A stretch of DNA of 64,000 nt from Lentimonas sp. CC4 (GCF_902728235.1 NZ_CACVBO010000001.1:2814001-2878000), one strand, 5' to 3'; positions 17,694-27,294 are shown, numbered from the stretch's first letter. Program-made: numbers and translations. Notes: a model not told the origin generated them from the sequence alone.

Positions 17694-18911
17694 TTAGTCG
17701 TTATCCGGATCGTCCGGTAAGATGATGTGTAGCACTAGATTGGCAATCATACCCACGAGAGCGGCTAGGCCAATACCCTCGATTGTAATGTTGCCGATTG
17801 GAATTTGGACGCCGCCAAGCCCGCAGACTAGAATCAGTGCTACGATGATCAAGTTGCGGCTGCGGTTGAAGTCAAGCTGTGCGTTGGAGATGGTGCGGAT
17901 GCCAACAGAGGCGATCATGCCAAATAGGATGAAGCTGACGCCTCCCATGACCGCCACCGGAATCGTCTGGAGAAAGCTGCCGATGGGGCTGACGATGCCG
18001 AGAAGGATAGCAAAGACCGCAGCAATACGAATCACCGCTGGATTGTAGTTCTTGGTTACCGCTAAGACGCCCGTGTTTTCAGAGTAGGTCGTGTTCGGCG
18101 GGCCACCAATGAAGCCCGAAAAGATCGTCGCCAAGCCGTCTCCCAGTAAGGTGCGGTGTAAGCCTGGTTTTTTGAAGAAGTCCTTCCCGACCACAGCGCC
18201 GTTGGTCGTGATGTCGCCGATGTGCTCCATTACGGAAACGATCGCGATCGGCATAATCGCTAGAATTGCGTTCAACTCGAAGGTTGGAAACACGAAATTA
18301 TCTGGGCCGATAAACAAGCTGTCAGCGCCTTGCATGGCTGAATAATCCACTCGACCCAATATTGCGGCGACTGCATAGCCCGCAAAGATTCCAATAAGGA
18401 TCGGCACCAGTTTGAAGAACCCTTTGATGAAGCAAGAGACTGCGATGATCGTCAGTATCGCCACCATGGATAGTAGCCAATCGGACGATGCCATGCTCAC
18501 GCCTATTGGGGCGAGTGATAGGCCGATCACCATGATTACCGGGCCTGTGACCACTGCCGGGAACAAGCGCTTCATGAATGTTACGCCACCGACTTTGATC
18601 ACTAGCGACATTAGCAAGTAAACCACCCCTGCGCAGATTACACCTCCCAGTGCTTCCGGTAGGCCGCTGCCATCTGCACCGGCAACCGTCTTAATGGCGC
18701 CGATAAATGCAAAACTGGATCCCAGAAATACCGGAACCATGCCTCCTGTTACGCCATGGAAAATAAATGTCCCGATGCCCGCCGCTAGTAGCGCTACGCT
18801 CGGATCCATACCCGTTAAGGCAGGCATCAGCACGGTCGCACCGAACATTGCAAAGACATGCTGAATGCCTAGCACCAGCTTCTTGTTCCAACCTATTGTG
18901 TTATCATTCAT
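17694..18911 (-). CDS. uraA: Uracil permease (NCS2 family, UraA-type)
   Basis: Proton-coupled uracil importer of the inner membrane. Characteristic segments are LGIQHVFAMFGATVLMPALTG at the N-terminus, GSSFAFIGAIKT, SVMEHIGDITTNGAVVGKDFF with the substrate-site glutamate (E in VMEHIGD), and GGPPNTTYSENTGVLAVTKNY with the second substrate-site glutamate. Its 405 residues compare with 429 in E. coli. It is the first gene of the minus-strand run uraA-upp-azgA-hpt and is transcribed divergently from the Tsx-like channel over 273 bp. Confidence 0.94.
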   Translation of the reverse strand: MNDNTIGWNKKLVLGIQHVFAMFGATVLMPALTGMDPSVALLAAGIGTFIFHGVTGGMVPVFLGSSFAFIGAIKTVAGADGSGLPEALGGVICAGVVYLLMSLVIKVGGVTFMKRLFPAVVTGPVIMVIGLSLAPIGVSMASSDWLLSMVAILTIIAVSCFIKGFFKLVPILIGIFAGYAVAAILGRVDYSAMQGADSLFIGPDNFVFPTFELNAILAIMPIAIVSVMEHIGDITTNGAVVGKDFFKKPGLHRTLLGDGLATIFSGFIGGPPNTTYSENTGVLAVTKNYNPAVIRIAAVFAILLGIVSPIGSFLQTIPVAVMGGVSFILFGMIASVGIRTISNAQLDFNRSRNLIIVALILVCGLGGVQIPIGNITIEGIGLAALVGMIANLVLHIILPDDPDND

Positions 18912-19184
18912 GATTCATTTTTGCTTCGATTGTGGCAGGAAACTAGCGGCTCTGATCGCTTAAGAACAAGTAAACAGATGAATAAGTTGCTCAGATCGGT
19001 ATTTAATACTCCGGGCTAATGCCACGTATCGGCATACCTTATGTCATGCCAATTTACATGATTGGATCAATTTTGATGATAACTGTGCTTATATGGTTCT
19101 GAAGTAGTCGTTAATTGTAATCTTCAAATTTGACAGCCGAACGAATGGGGTTGCCATGGGCGTTCGCGTTGTTCCAGTGGTGGG

Positions 19185-20000
19185 ATGAAAGAACTAAAAC
19201 AAGTTTGTCGTGTTTCATTATTAATGGCGTTAGGTGCATTTGGAGTGCAGGGGCTGAGCGCGCAGGAAGTCGAGGAGATTGGCACTGACCACAGGCAAGG
19301 TTTTTTGTCCGATGTCGTGCTATGGCAGGATGCTAGCCTAACCTACCTTTATGGTAAGGGATTTGAAGTCAATGCAGACGAGCAGCAAACTGCGACCATC
19401 GAGCATGCCAGTGGCTTGAGCTTTGGTGATACCTTTCTGTTCGTTGACTTTACTGATTATCGGGATTCAAGTGATGATAGTAGCTATTACGGTGAGTTCT
19501 CGCCTCGTTTCAGTGCTAGCAAAATCGCTGATGTCGATGCTAGCTTCGGACCGATTAAGGACGTCTTGATCGCGACCACCTATGAGTTCGGTAAGGGGGA
19601 TGTCGAGAGTCTTCTCTATGGTCTTGGTGTCGATCTCGATGTGCCTGGATTCAACTATTTCCAACTCAATCTTTACTATCGCGATCCTCAAAATAATAAT
19701 TCGCGTGGCTGGCAGTTGACGCCGGTGTTCTCCTACACGATGCCAGTGGGCGAGTCCGAGATCGTGATTGATGGCTATATCGACTATGTGTTTGCTTCTG
19801 AAAATAACGACTACGAGGAAAACCTACACATCAATCCACAGATCAAATACAACTTGGGTAAGTTGCTCTGGGGTGATGAACACCGTCTCTTTATCGGTGT
19901 CGAATATGATTACTGGAGCAACAAATATGGCATCAAGGACAGAAGCTACTTCAAGACGGATCAGAGCGCTTATAGCTTCTTGTTACAATACTACCTGTAA
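19185..20000 (+). CDS. Tsx-like nucleoside-specific outer-membrane channel
   Basis: Outer-membrane beta barrel resembling Tsx/OmpK. Signal peptide residues 1-26 (ending LSAQ). The core pattern of the family is visible: EFSPRFSASKIADVDASFGP, followed by KDVLIATTYEFGKGD, LYGLGVDLDVPGFNYFQLNLYYRDP and the C-terminal strand YSFLLQYYL. In E. coli Tsx the corresponding segments are EPRFSIDKL, DLSFGPFKE and YMGLGTDID (from memory). With 271 residues the size matches. It sits beside the complete nucleobase salvage locus, divergent from uraA, supporting passage of nucleosides or bases across the outer membrane. The family is confident; the exact substrate is inference. Confidence 0.82.
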   Translation: MKELKQVCRVSLLMALGAFGVQGLSAQEVEEIGTDHRQGFLSDVVLWQDASLTYLYGKGFEVNADEQQTATIEHASGLSFGDTFLFVDFTDYRDSSDDSSYYGEFSPRFSASKIADVDASFGPIKDVLIATTYEFGKGDVESLLYGLGVDLDVPGFNYFQLNLYYRDPQNNNSRGWQLTPVFSYTMPVGESEIVIDGYIDYVFASENNDYEENLHINPQIKYNLGKLLWGDEHRLFIGVEYDYWSNKYGIKDRSYFKTDQSAYSFLLQYYL

Positions 20001-20211
20001 GTCCGTCTCGGCCTTCGGTTGTTCTGCTCCATGAAGTAGGGCAGTCTTCAGATCTTCATTTTTACGTATCTGCCACTGACTCAGCAGATGTTGTGAGTCG
20101 ACTTGAGTGTCGTCTAACGTGATATTCAACTTGCCGTGATCGTTGGTATGTTGTTTGTTGTGCGCGGATCTGCCAGTCCGGCCTTCAATCTATACCCCAG
20201 ATATCGAAAAT

Positions 20212-20994
20212 ATGAGAAGCATCTGTTTACTACCCCTCTTTCTCGCTCTCTCGCTTTGTGCGGGCGAAGCTGGATTCAAGCCTCTGTTCGACGGTAAAAC
20301 CTTGAATGGCTGGAAGGCTGCTGGTAGCTCAGGTGAGGGCGATACGGGAGCTTTCTCAGTCAATGCTGATGAGGCGGCGATACATGTATATGCTGGGCGT
20401 GAGCAGGGCTCCAAGCAAGTTACAGATTGCTTGGTTTCAGATGCCGAGTTTAGCCATTATATTCTTAAGCTTGAATACCAGTGGCAAGAGCATCGTTTTG
20501 CTCCGCGCGTGGATTGGGATCGTGATGCCGGTTTGTTATTTCATGTCCATGGAAACCTCCAGAAAGTCTGGCCGCTGAGTATGGAAATGCAGATTGGCGA
20601 GTCTGCTGGCGATAAGCCGGATGCGAAGGGGAGCGCGGGGCGCTTCCATACTGGCGACCTTTTTGTCCTCGGGAAGCAACTGTTCGCTGATACGCCAGCG
20701 GTTGGCAAGTTTTACGATTCGGATGTAGCGCCTGTGACGGGGAAAAGTATTCGGACTGGCTTAGGTCAGGAGAAGCCAAAGGGGGAGTGGAATGAGATGG
20801 AGATCCGTATTCATGGCTCAGAGAAAGCAACCTTCATCTTGAATGGCGAAGTGGTTTTAGAAACCTTCAACCTAGTTCAGACTCAGAAAGACGGAACCAC
20901 GCTTCCGCTGAATAAGGGGCATATCGGTTTACAGGCAGAGTGGGCTGAGCTCATGTATCGCAATATTCGCATCAAAGAGTTGCCGCAGGAATAA
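20212..20994 (+). CDS. DUF1080 (3-keto-disaccharide hydrolase domain) secreted protein
   Basis: Exported protein of the DUF1080 family, a concanavalin-like beta sandwich common in Verrucomicrobiota and Planctomycetota; some members hydrolyse 3-keto-glycosides. Start at MRSICLLPLFLALSLCAGEA (20212) gives a signal peptide; an upstream in-frame extension to 20143 reads noncoding sequence. The family opening GFKPLFDGKTLNGWKA, the middle YILKLEYQWQEHRFAPR and DAGLLFHV-HG, and the close NEMEIRIHGSEKATFILNGE are clear. The catalytic residues of this family are not something I can assign here. A second, distant member lies at 25654-26583 on the other strand. Confidence 0.88.
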   Translation: MRSICLLPLFLALSLCAGEAGFKPLFDGKTLNGWKAAGSSGEGDTGAFSVNADEAAIHVYAGREQGSKQVTDCLVSDAEFSHYILKLEYQWQEHRFAPRVDWDRDAGLLFHVHGNLQKVWPLSMEMQIGESAGDKPDAKGSAGRFHTGDLFVLGKQLFADTPAVGKFYDSDVAPVTGKSIRTGLGQEKPKGEWNEMEIRIHGSEKATFILNGEVVLETFNLVQTQKDGTTLPLNKGHIGLQAEWAELMYRNIRIKELPQE

Positions 20995-21064
20995 TCTCCA
21001 TCGATTTCAAGATTGGATTCGTTTGTGCTTTTCTTCTGTTTGTATCTGTCTATCTAAGCTGATT

Positions 21065-21427
21065 ATGAACGTCCTACTACTTGAAGATGAGCCTGACCTA
21101 TCCGCTGTTGCCTGTGAGCAAATTGAAAGCCGCGGCCACACCGTGTTTCCAGCACTTGATATCGCCCATGCCAAATCGATACTTGAGGACGATAATATAA
21201 AGATCGATATTCTGATTGCCGACCAACAGGTGCCAGACGGAAATGGATCTCATTTCGCTATCGAGACCAAGCGGGGGGCTAGTGGCATCAAAGTGGTCGT
21301 CGTCTCTGGTCAGTTAAGTAGCACGGATGTCGAACAGCTCGAAGCGCATGGTGTCGATTACTACAACAAGCCATCGCTGTATTCCGATATTGTAGAGGCT
21401 TTGATCCGCAAGCACTTCGGATCATAG
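21065..21427 (+). CDS. Stand-alone response-regulator receiver domain
   Basis: CheY-like single-domain receiver, 120 residues with no output domain. The acidic pocket is E7-D8, the phosphoacceptor D53 (IADQQVPDGNG), the conserved serine S81 (VVVVSGQ) and the lysine K102 (YYNKPSLY). The sequence after D53 is QQVPDGNG where typical receivers have xxMPxxxG. I start at MNVLLLEDEPDL (21065). No histidine kinase is adjacent; the only kinase in the window is the hybrid at 47514. It lies between the DUF1080 and phosphoesterase genes. Confidence 0.88.
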   Translation: MNVLLLEDEPDLSAVACEQIESRGHTVFPALDIAHAKSILEDDNIKIDILIADQQVPDGNGSHFAIETKRGASGIKVVVVSGQLSSTDVEQLEAHGVDYYNKPSLYSDIVEALIRKHFGS

Positions 21428-21537
21428 CAACGAAACTTCGTCTTCAAGCCTGTTTGGCTACAGCGACTTGCATCCTTTTCCGGGGTCTTGTGTCGTTCTA
21501 GCTTCACTTCTGTAAATACGTCTCATAGCTTCAGGCT

Positions 21538-23364
21538 ATGATTTCTGGTCTTTTCCCGCGAGCAGGCTTGTGTCTGCTTGTGGCATTCGCTGGCTTGCTT
21601 CCTCGCGTTCAGGCGCATGAAGAGCAACCGACAGGGTTGGTGCCTCCGCACAGCACTTGGCTGTTTGATGACGATGGCGAAGCCGACGAGGGGTGGAATA
21701 CTGATGGCTTCGACGAGAGCGACTGGCAATCAGGAGCGGCTCCACTGGGCTATGGAGAAACATACCTCGCGACCGACACACTCCAGGGGCAGCAAAAGGA
21801 TTACTTTCTGCGGCATAGCTTTAGTGTTAAAAATCGTAATGCCGTCACCAGCCTTACACTTCGTGCGCGCTACGACGATGCTGCTATCGTCTTTCTAAAC
21901 GGAGTCGAAATCTGCCGCACTGCACCGATGAAGGGCGGGAAAGTGCCATCCCATGAGGCCAAGAAGTTTGAGACTTTTAGTGAACTACCTGCCGAGGCTC
22001 TGCGAAATGGCACCAACGTTCTCGCGGTGCATTTACTAAATATAAACAATAAGAGCTCCGATATCGTATGGGATGCGGCATTACTGGCTGGCTCACAAGA
22101 GGTCGCCCCCTCGGACTCGTCGGATGATATCCTGCGCGGGCCTTACCTCCAGAATGCGTCTGAGCACGGTATATCGATTCTCTGGCGCACCAAGCAACCT
22201 GCACGCGGTCATGTTCGCTACAAGCAGCAGGGCACGGACGACAGCTTCTTTCGTGAAGAGGCCATTCCGACCACCGAGCACCGCATTCGTTTGGAAGGGC
22301 TGCAAACCGGCACCACTTACGAGTATCAAATCGTATCACAAGATGAGACGCTTGCCTCTGGCGTTCACCAGTTCCGCACGCTACCAGCGCAATACCAGGC
22401 AGTGCCGACGCGTATCTGGATTATCGGTGATTCTGGCACTGGTAACAGTAATGCCATGAACGTTTACCAGGCTTATCAAGACTTCGCGATAGATCGCCCA
22501 GCCGACCTTTGGTTGATGCTAGGCGACAATGCCTACGCACACGGCACTGACCAACAGTTCCAGAATGCGGTGTTTAATATCTATACGCCGATCCTACATA
22601 ATACCTGCCTCTGGCCTGCGGTCGGTAACCACGAGACCCTGTGGTCCAGGATTGATAAGAATCCTCTCACTAATAATCAGGCTGACCCTTACCTCGCGAT
22701 CTTTGAAATGCCCACCCAGGGCGAGGGCGGGGGGCTGCCTTCTGGTTGCGAACTCTACTATAGCTTCGACTACGGGCGCACGCACTTCATTTGCCTAGAC
22801 TCTCAAGTCAGTAGTCGCAGTGCGGACGGCGCAATGTATCGCTGGCTAGAGGCCGACCTCATCGCCGCGACTGATGATAAATACGACTGGATCATCGCCT
22901 ATTGGCATCACCCGCCCTACACGCACGGCACGCACAACTCGGACACAGAGACACAGCATATCGAAATGCGTGAAGTATTCTTGCCTCTACTGGAAGCGCA
23001 CGGAGTGGATCTGACCTTTGGTGGGCATAGTCACACATACGAGCGCTCGCTCCTCATGCAAGGCCACTATGGGCGGAGCTCGACTTACGAGCCCGACGTT
23101 CATGCGCTTAACGTCGGCGACGGTCGCCCCCATGGTGACGGAGCCTACCGCCAGTCCGAGCACGAAGGGCGCGGCACGGTTTATACCGTCGCTGGTAGCT
23201 CCGGAAAAACGGGTCCCTTCCGTGCGCCACACTTGCCCTTTATGGTCGAGAATCACTCTACGCTTGCCTCCGTAATTGTCGATGTGGACGGCCGCAGCCT
23301 CCATGTAACGACTCTCAGTGATCAGGGAGAGGTGCTCGATACCTATCGCATGCAAAAGGATTAG
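21538..23364 (+). CDS. Secreted purple-acid-phosphatase-like metallophosphoesterase
   Basis: Exported phosphoesterase with a two-metal site. Residues 1-26 are a signal peptide (LLPRVQA-H). Residues about 35-185 form a jelly-roll/galactose-binding-like module (TWLFDDDGEADEGWNTDGFD ... AIVFLNGVEICRT). Residues about 198-280 form the fibronectin-like N-terminal domain of purple acid phosphatases (RGPYLQNASEHGISILWRT). Residues about 290-600 form the catalytic domain with metal-ligand motifs GDSGTG, GDNAY, GNHE, YWHHPPY and GGHSHTYER, all intact. It is suited to releasing phosphate from extracellular esters in the periplasm or outside. The ATG at 21538 lacks a strong ribosome binding site. Confidence 0.9.
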   Translation: MISGLFPRAGLCLLVAFAGLLPRVQAHEEQPTGLVPPHSTWLFDDDGEADEGWNTDGFDESDWQSGAAPLGYGETYLATDTLQGQQKDYFLRHSFSVKNRNAVTSLTLRARYDDAAIVFLNGVEICRTAPMKGGKVPSHEAKKFETFSELPAEALRNGTNVLAVHLLNINNKSSDIVWDAALLAGSQEVAPSDSSDDILRGPYLQNASEHGISILWRTKQPARGHVRYKQQGTDDSFFREEAIPTTEHRIRLEGLQTGTTYEYQIVSQDETLASGVHQFRTLPAQYQAVPTRIWIIGDSGTGNSNAMNVYQAYQDFAIDRPADLWLMLGDNAYAHGTDQQFQNAVFNIYTPILHNTCLWPAVGNHETLWSRIDKNPLTNNQADPYLAIFEMPTQGEGGGLPSGCELYYSFDYGRTHFICLDSQVSSRSADGAMYRWLEADLIAATDDKYDWIIAYWHHPPYTHGTHNSDTETQHIEMREVFLPLLEAHGVDLTFGGHSHTYERSLLMQGHYGRSSTYEPDVHALNVGDGRPHGDGAYRQSEHEGRGTVYTVAGSSGKTGPFRAPHLPFMVENHSTLASVIVDVDGRSLHVTTLSDQGEVLDTYRMQKD

Positions 23365-23546
23365 AGCCTTTGTTTCGCTATATAGAATCGAGTGAGTGGG
23401 GAGCTGTGCTGGGCGGGGAGCCGCTATTTAGGCCTTATATGACTTGCTCTGATTGCAGTTCTATTATGGTATATGCTCACACTCTGTTACTATAATCAAG
23501 CTGTTGCCCGCAGCATAGAAACGACTACCCACACTCGCTAGACTCT

Positions 23547-25496
23547 ATGACCAACAAAGCCCTTTCCTTTAAGCGCCCAGAAGAAAACCTATCCTCACTC
23601 GAATTACTCGCAGCAGAGTTCTCAAATACGGATGCTGCCATTGCAGAGATCGCCCGCCTCGCTGCGGTGCAAACACTCCCTCGGGGTGCGATTCACATGA
23701 TTAGTGATATTCATGGTGAAGATAAAAAATTACGGCACGTCATCAACAATGCCTCAGGGACACTTCGTCCGCTTGTTGAGAAAATGTTTGCTAAAAAAAT
23801 GACGAGCGAGGAGCTCAAGAGCTTTCTGAAAATCACTTTCTATCCCGCAGAGGTCACTGATCAACTGGAACGGGATTTAACTGATCCATTTGAGCTGAAG
23901 GAATATGCACGTAAGATTCTGAACCCGCAGTTCGAGCTACTCCGGCATCTGATGGGCAACTACAGCCTGAAGTTGGCGACTGAGATATTACCAGCGGACT
24001 ACCAGAACCTGTTACTGGAGATATTGCACGCGCCGACACGCGAGCGTGGCAATCAGTTTGTCGAAGCGATTATTGACGAGCTGCAACGCCAAGGACGTGT
24101 GCTACACCTCATACATATTGTCGGACGTTTGATTCGTAACCTCGCCGTGGATGAGTTGATCATCGGTGGCGACTGTTGGGATCGTGGGCCACGCGGTGAT
24201 CGCGTTGTTGATTATCTGCGTTTGCAACCCAACGTATCATTCATTTGGGGAAATCATGATGCACTTTGGCTGGGTGCTGCGCTTGGTAATGACGCACTCA
24301 TTTGCACCGCCTTAAGAGTGTCACTGCGCTATCGTCGAATCAGTCAGCTGGATGAGGGGTATAGTGTCCCAATGACGCCTCTGGAGCATCTAGCGCGTAA
24401 AATCTACTCAGATGACCCTGCCGAATTCTTCATGCCTAAAGGTGACGGCCTCCGTCCCATCGAACTGGTCGCTCGGATGCAGAAGGCGATCGCGGTGATG
24501 CAATTTAAATTGGAAGGCCAATTGATTGAGCGTAATCCGCAGTGGAAGCTTGATCATCGTCGACTGATGCATCGCATTGACCTGGACCATGGCACGATCG
24601 AGATCGATGGCGTCGTTTACGAACTGCGCGATAAACGCCTGCCTACCGTTGATCCAGAAGATCCATACACCTTGACTAGTGAGGAGCAGGACTGTCTCGA
24701 TCGCTTGAAAAGTTCCTTCCTCAGTAGTCAGAAAATGAGAGAGCAAATGAGGTATATGGTCGGGCATGGTTCGATGTATTTGCAACGCGGAGACTGCCTT
24801 ATCTTTCATGGCTGTGTTCCCGTCGATACCGAAGGTAACTTCTTGGATCTTGAAATCGATGGTCAGAACTTTTCGGGTAAAGCCTTGTTCGAAGAGATTG
24901 AGGTTGTTGTTCGCAGGGCACTTGAGAAACGAAAAACACCTGACCTCGATTTTCTCTGGTATCTCTGGTGTGGCCCTCGCTCTCCACTTTTCGGTAAAGA
25001 CCGAATTGCCACACTAGAGAGAGATCTCATTGCGGATAAAACACCTCATCGAGAAAATAAAGATCCTTACTTTGATTTGATACATGAAGTTGGTTTTTGC
25101 GATAAAGTGCTTGAAGAGTTCGGCGCCGACGCCGACCAGGGATTGATCGTGAATGGTCACGTTCCCGTTAAGCTAAAGCAAGGGGAGTCGCCGATCAAGC
25201 GTAGTGGTAAGGCGATTACGATCGATGGTGCCTTCTCCGAGGCTTATGGGGATCATGGATACACCCTGGTTCTCGAGCCCGGGAGGATTGTTCTCGCAGA
25301 GCACCACCATTTCGAATCCATCGAGTCCGCGATCAAAGACGGTGTCGATATCGTTCCTAAGACTCAGGATATACGTGTGTTTGACGATCCGCAGCGAACG
25401 CAAGATACCGAGCGTGGTCAGCGTATCAATTACCGTATGAAAGAATTGAATCGTCTCATCGAGGCTTACAGGAGCAATCGACTACACGAGCAGTAG
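23547..25496 (+). CDS. fbp: Fructose-1,6-bisphosphatase class III
   Basis: Gluconeogenic enzyme converting fructose 1,6-bisphosphate to fructose 6-phosphate, of the class III type first known from Firmicutes; related to calcineurin-like phosphoesterases. Metal-binding motifs are MISDIHGEDKK near residue 52, GGDCWDRGPRGDRVVDYL near 206, WGNHDALW and, near the C-terminus, NGHVPVK and GKAITIDGAFSEAYGDHGYT. Its 649 residues match the class, about twice the length of class I enzymes. It stands alone, with 182 bp of spacer before it, and no other glycolytic gene is adjacent. Confidence 0.95.
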   Translation: MTNKALSFKRPEENLSSLELLAAEFSNTDAAIAEIARLAAVQTLPRGAIHMISDIHGEDKKLRHVINNASGTLRPLVEKMFAKKMTSEELKSFLKITFYPAEVTDQLERDLTDPFELKEYARKILNPQFELLRHLMGNYSLKLATEILPADYQNLLLEILHAPTRERGNQFVEAIIDELQRQGRVLHLIHIVGRLIRNLAVDELIIGGDCWDRGPRGDRVVDYLRLQPNVSFIWGNHDALWLGAALGNDALICTALRVSLRYRRISQLDEGYSVPMTPLEHLARKIYSDDPAEFFMPKGDGLRPIELVARMQKAIAVMQFKLEGQLIERNPQWKLDHRRLMHRIDLDHGTIEIDGVVYELRDKRLPTVDPEDPYTLTSEEQDCLDRLKSSFLSSQKMREQMRYMVGHGSMYLQRGDCLIFHGCVPVDTEGNFLDLEIDGQNFSGKALFEEIEVVVRRALEKRKTPDLDFLWYLWCGPRSPLFGKDRIATLERDLIADKTPHRENKDPYFDLIHEVGFCDKVLEEFGADADQGLIVNGHVPVKLKQGESPIKRSGKAITIDGAFSEAYGDHGYTLVLEPGRIVLAEHHHFESIESAIKDGVDIVPKTQDIRVFDDPQRTQDTERGQRINYRMKELNRLIEAYRSNRLHEQ

Positions 25497-25575
25497 GAGG
25501 CGATTGTATCATATGCTAGACGTTCAAGTCGGTGGCTTCCTTTTTGGTTGGCCACCCGTTTAGATGAAACGATGA

Positions 25576-25624
25576 CGGTCGACCATCTACATTCGACAGG
25601 CTCATGTCAGGCAAGGAACTCGAC
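25576..25624. repeat. Dispersed intergenic repeat, copy 2
   Basis: Second copy of the 49-bp repeat seen at 1815-1863 in the same orientation, with the last 38 bp identical. It lies between fbp and the convergent DUF1080 gene. Confidence 0.7.
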
Positions 25625-25653
25625 GACTCGAATCGTTTCTTTGATAAGGCTAT

Positions 25654-26583
25654 TTAATCCTTATTCAGGAACGTCTCGGCTGGAATGATTTCTTCAAATT
25701 CCTTGATCTCAATGTTCTTATAAAAGATCTCAGCAGTTTCCGATTGGAAGCCAATAATTCCAGCGGCTGGATCCAGATTAAATGCCATGTTGACGACCTC
25801 GCCATTGAGCTTGTGGATGGCATACTCCCCACCCATTACGATGAGTTCACAAGTGTTCCACTCGTCGTTCAACGCATTGAAGTTCCTTGTGATTTTGGCA
25901 TTGTGTAGCCATTTTTTCCCCTTGTATGACTTCTGTTTCGTATACAGGACACCACCTTCGTCAGGGTGGAGGTATTCGCTGGTCTCGGTGTTGAAATACC
26001 AATCATACGTCTGACCAGGAGGGCGGATTAAGTCGCCTGTGCGGTTGCGATCTTCATTTGGCACATAGTGGATTTGAAATTCTACGCCAGTTGGGAATAC
26101 TTTATCATCGGAGATGTGGTAATAGACCCCTGCGTCATATTGCCATTTGGCAAAGTAGTTCGCCTTTTTCTTTCCCCACTTATAGTCGAATTTGAGGTGG
26201 TATTTGTCGTAAGATTTTTTGGTATACAACATACCGATGGTAGCATCAGTCCCTTCATCTAGGTCGATCTCATCAGGCCAGCTATCATCGAAGACATGAA
26301 TCATCCCGTCCTCAATTGCGAAAACACGCTCTCCTAAAGCCTGGTCGCCATCTTTTAATTTGATATACCACCCCTCGTAATTCTTGCCGTTAAAGAGAGG
26401 GGTGAATGGCGCTTCCACACCCGCAAGTTTATCTGCCTGATATGTTACGTTCTCTTTGACGGCATCAGCTGATGCTTGCGAAGCTCCTAGGAGCAAGGAT
26501 CCCAAGGAACAGGCAACTACGGATAGGAAATTGTCAGTAGACAGCGTGAAACGGCGGCAGGAGAAAGAAAGGGTGGGGCGCAT
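25654..26583 (-). CDS. DUF1080 secreted protein, second member
   Basis: Another exported DUF1080 protein. I start at MRPTLSFSCRRFTLS (26583), giving a long signal region ending LLGASQASADA; an extension to 26676 reads a stretch that also carries the next promoter. Family features are PFTPLFNGKNYEGWYIKL, YHLKFDYKWGKKKANY, WQYDAGVYYHISD and the close EWNTCELIVMGGEYAIHKLNGEVVN followed by IGFQSETAEIFYKNIEI. It is larger than the 20212 gene product and only distantly similar, so they are not recent duplicates. It converges on fbp. Confidence 0.87.
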   Translation of the reverse strand: MRPTLSFSCRRFTLSTDNFLSVVACSLGSLLLGASQASADAVKENVTYQADKLAGVEAPFTPLFNGKNYEGWYIKLKDGDQALGERVFAIEDGMIHVFDDSWPDEIDLDEGTDATIGMLYTKKSYDKYHLKFDYKWGKKKANYFAKWQYDAGVYYHISDDKVFPTGVEFQIHYVPNEDRNRTGDLIRPPGQTYDWYFNTETSEYLHPDEGGVLYTKQKSYKGKKWLHNAKITRNFNALNDEWNTCELIVMGGEYAIHKLNGEVVNMAFNLDPAAGIIGFQSETAEIFYKNIEIKEFEEIIPAETFLNKD

Positions 26584-26682
26584 AGTATATAGTGTGAGGG
26601 ATATTGGGTGTCGTGTGCTAGCTGCTGACGGCATGACACACGTTGAAATGATCACTCGCGCTCTGATGCTATGCAAGGAAAC

Positions 26683-26710
26683 AAAAAAAGCTCTGTGTGA
26701 TACACAGAGC
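26683..26710 (-). terminator. Rho-independent terminator
   Basis: On the minus strand GCTCTGTGT-ATC-ACACAGAGC forms a perfect 9-bp stem followed by seven Ts. It lies 87 bp downstream of the stop of the 26797-27294 gene and upstream of the DUF1080 gene on the same strand. Confidence 0.85.
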
Positions 26711-26796
26711 CATTGTTATCCCTTGGGACTTATTTCGATATGTTCATCACTGGATTTGAGCAGTTCTGCTCTCGTCGAGGAGGGGGAGCCTCGTGG

Positions 26797-27294
26797 CTAT
26801 GCCGCGCCTAACCACGGTTCAGCGTCGAGCAACGCAGCGATTGATGGCCAACCGCCTTCTTGTTGTCCCTGAAGCACGTAGAGATACAGTGCCACTTCTT
26901 CCGCAGGATAAGTCTCGCGCATCGCAGTGACGGCACTGTTGAGCAATTCTGTATCCATGACCTCCGGGAATTTTTCAACCATGCCTTCGCCGTCATGGGC
27001 GATTTTCATGCGATCCAAGAAATCAATTAACATCGCTTGGCGACCACGCATCAGCCAGATTTCAAGAACTTGCATAGCAATCGGCTCGGCTGGCTTGCGG
27101 GCACAGGCAGCTGTCAGTAACTTGACCTGCTTTTCTGGCGACTGCTTCGTAATAAAGACCGGGCGCATTTTCTGCTGCTCAGCGAGGCGCTCAACGACTC
27201 CCTTGTAAGACGCACGGTCTTCTTGGCGGAGATAAGTAAAAAGTGTTTCTGCTAGACTAGCTGGGATTGTTTGAAAAATTTGATATGCAAGCAT
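26797..27294 (-). CDS. Conserved-looking hypothetical protein, helical
   Basis: I do not recognise this protein. From MLAYQIFQTIPASLAETLFTYL (27294) it has 165 residues, soluble, mostly alpha-helical, without signal peptide, membrane segment or known motif. The frame continues upstream to 27411, but that 39-residue extension has a rearranged, cysteine-containing composition and no ribosome binding site. The content (QEDRASYKGVVERLAEQQKMRPVFIT and EVALYLYVLQGQQ) suggests a small helical-repeat fold. It is followed by a good terminator and preceded by a small charged protein on the same strand. Confidence 0.6.
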   Translation of the reverse strand: MLAYQIFQTIPASLAETLFTYLRQEDRASYKGVVERLAEQQKMRPVFITKQSPEKQVKLLTAACARKPAEPIAMQVLEIWLMRGRQAMLIDFLDRMKIAHDGEGMVEKFPEVMDTELLNSAVTAMRETYPAEEVALYLYVLQGQQEGGWPSIAALLDAEPWLGAA

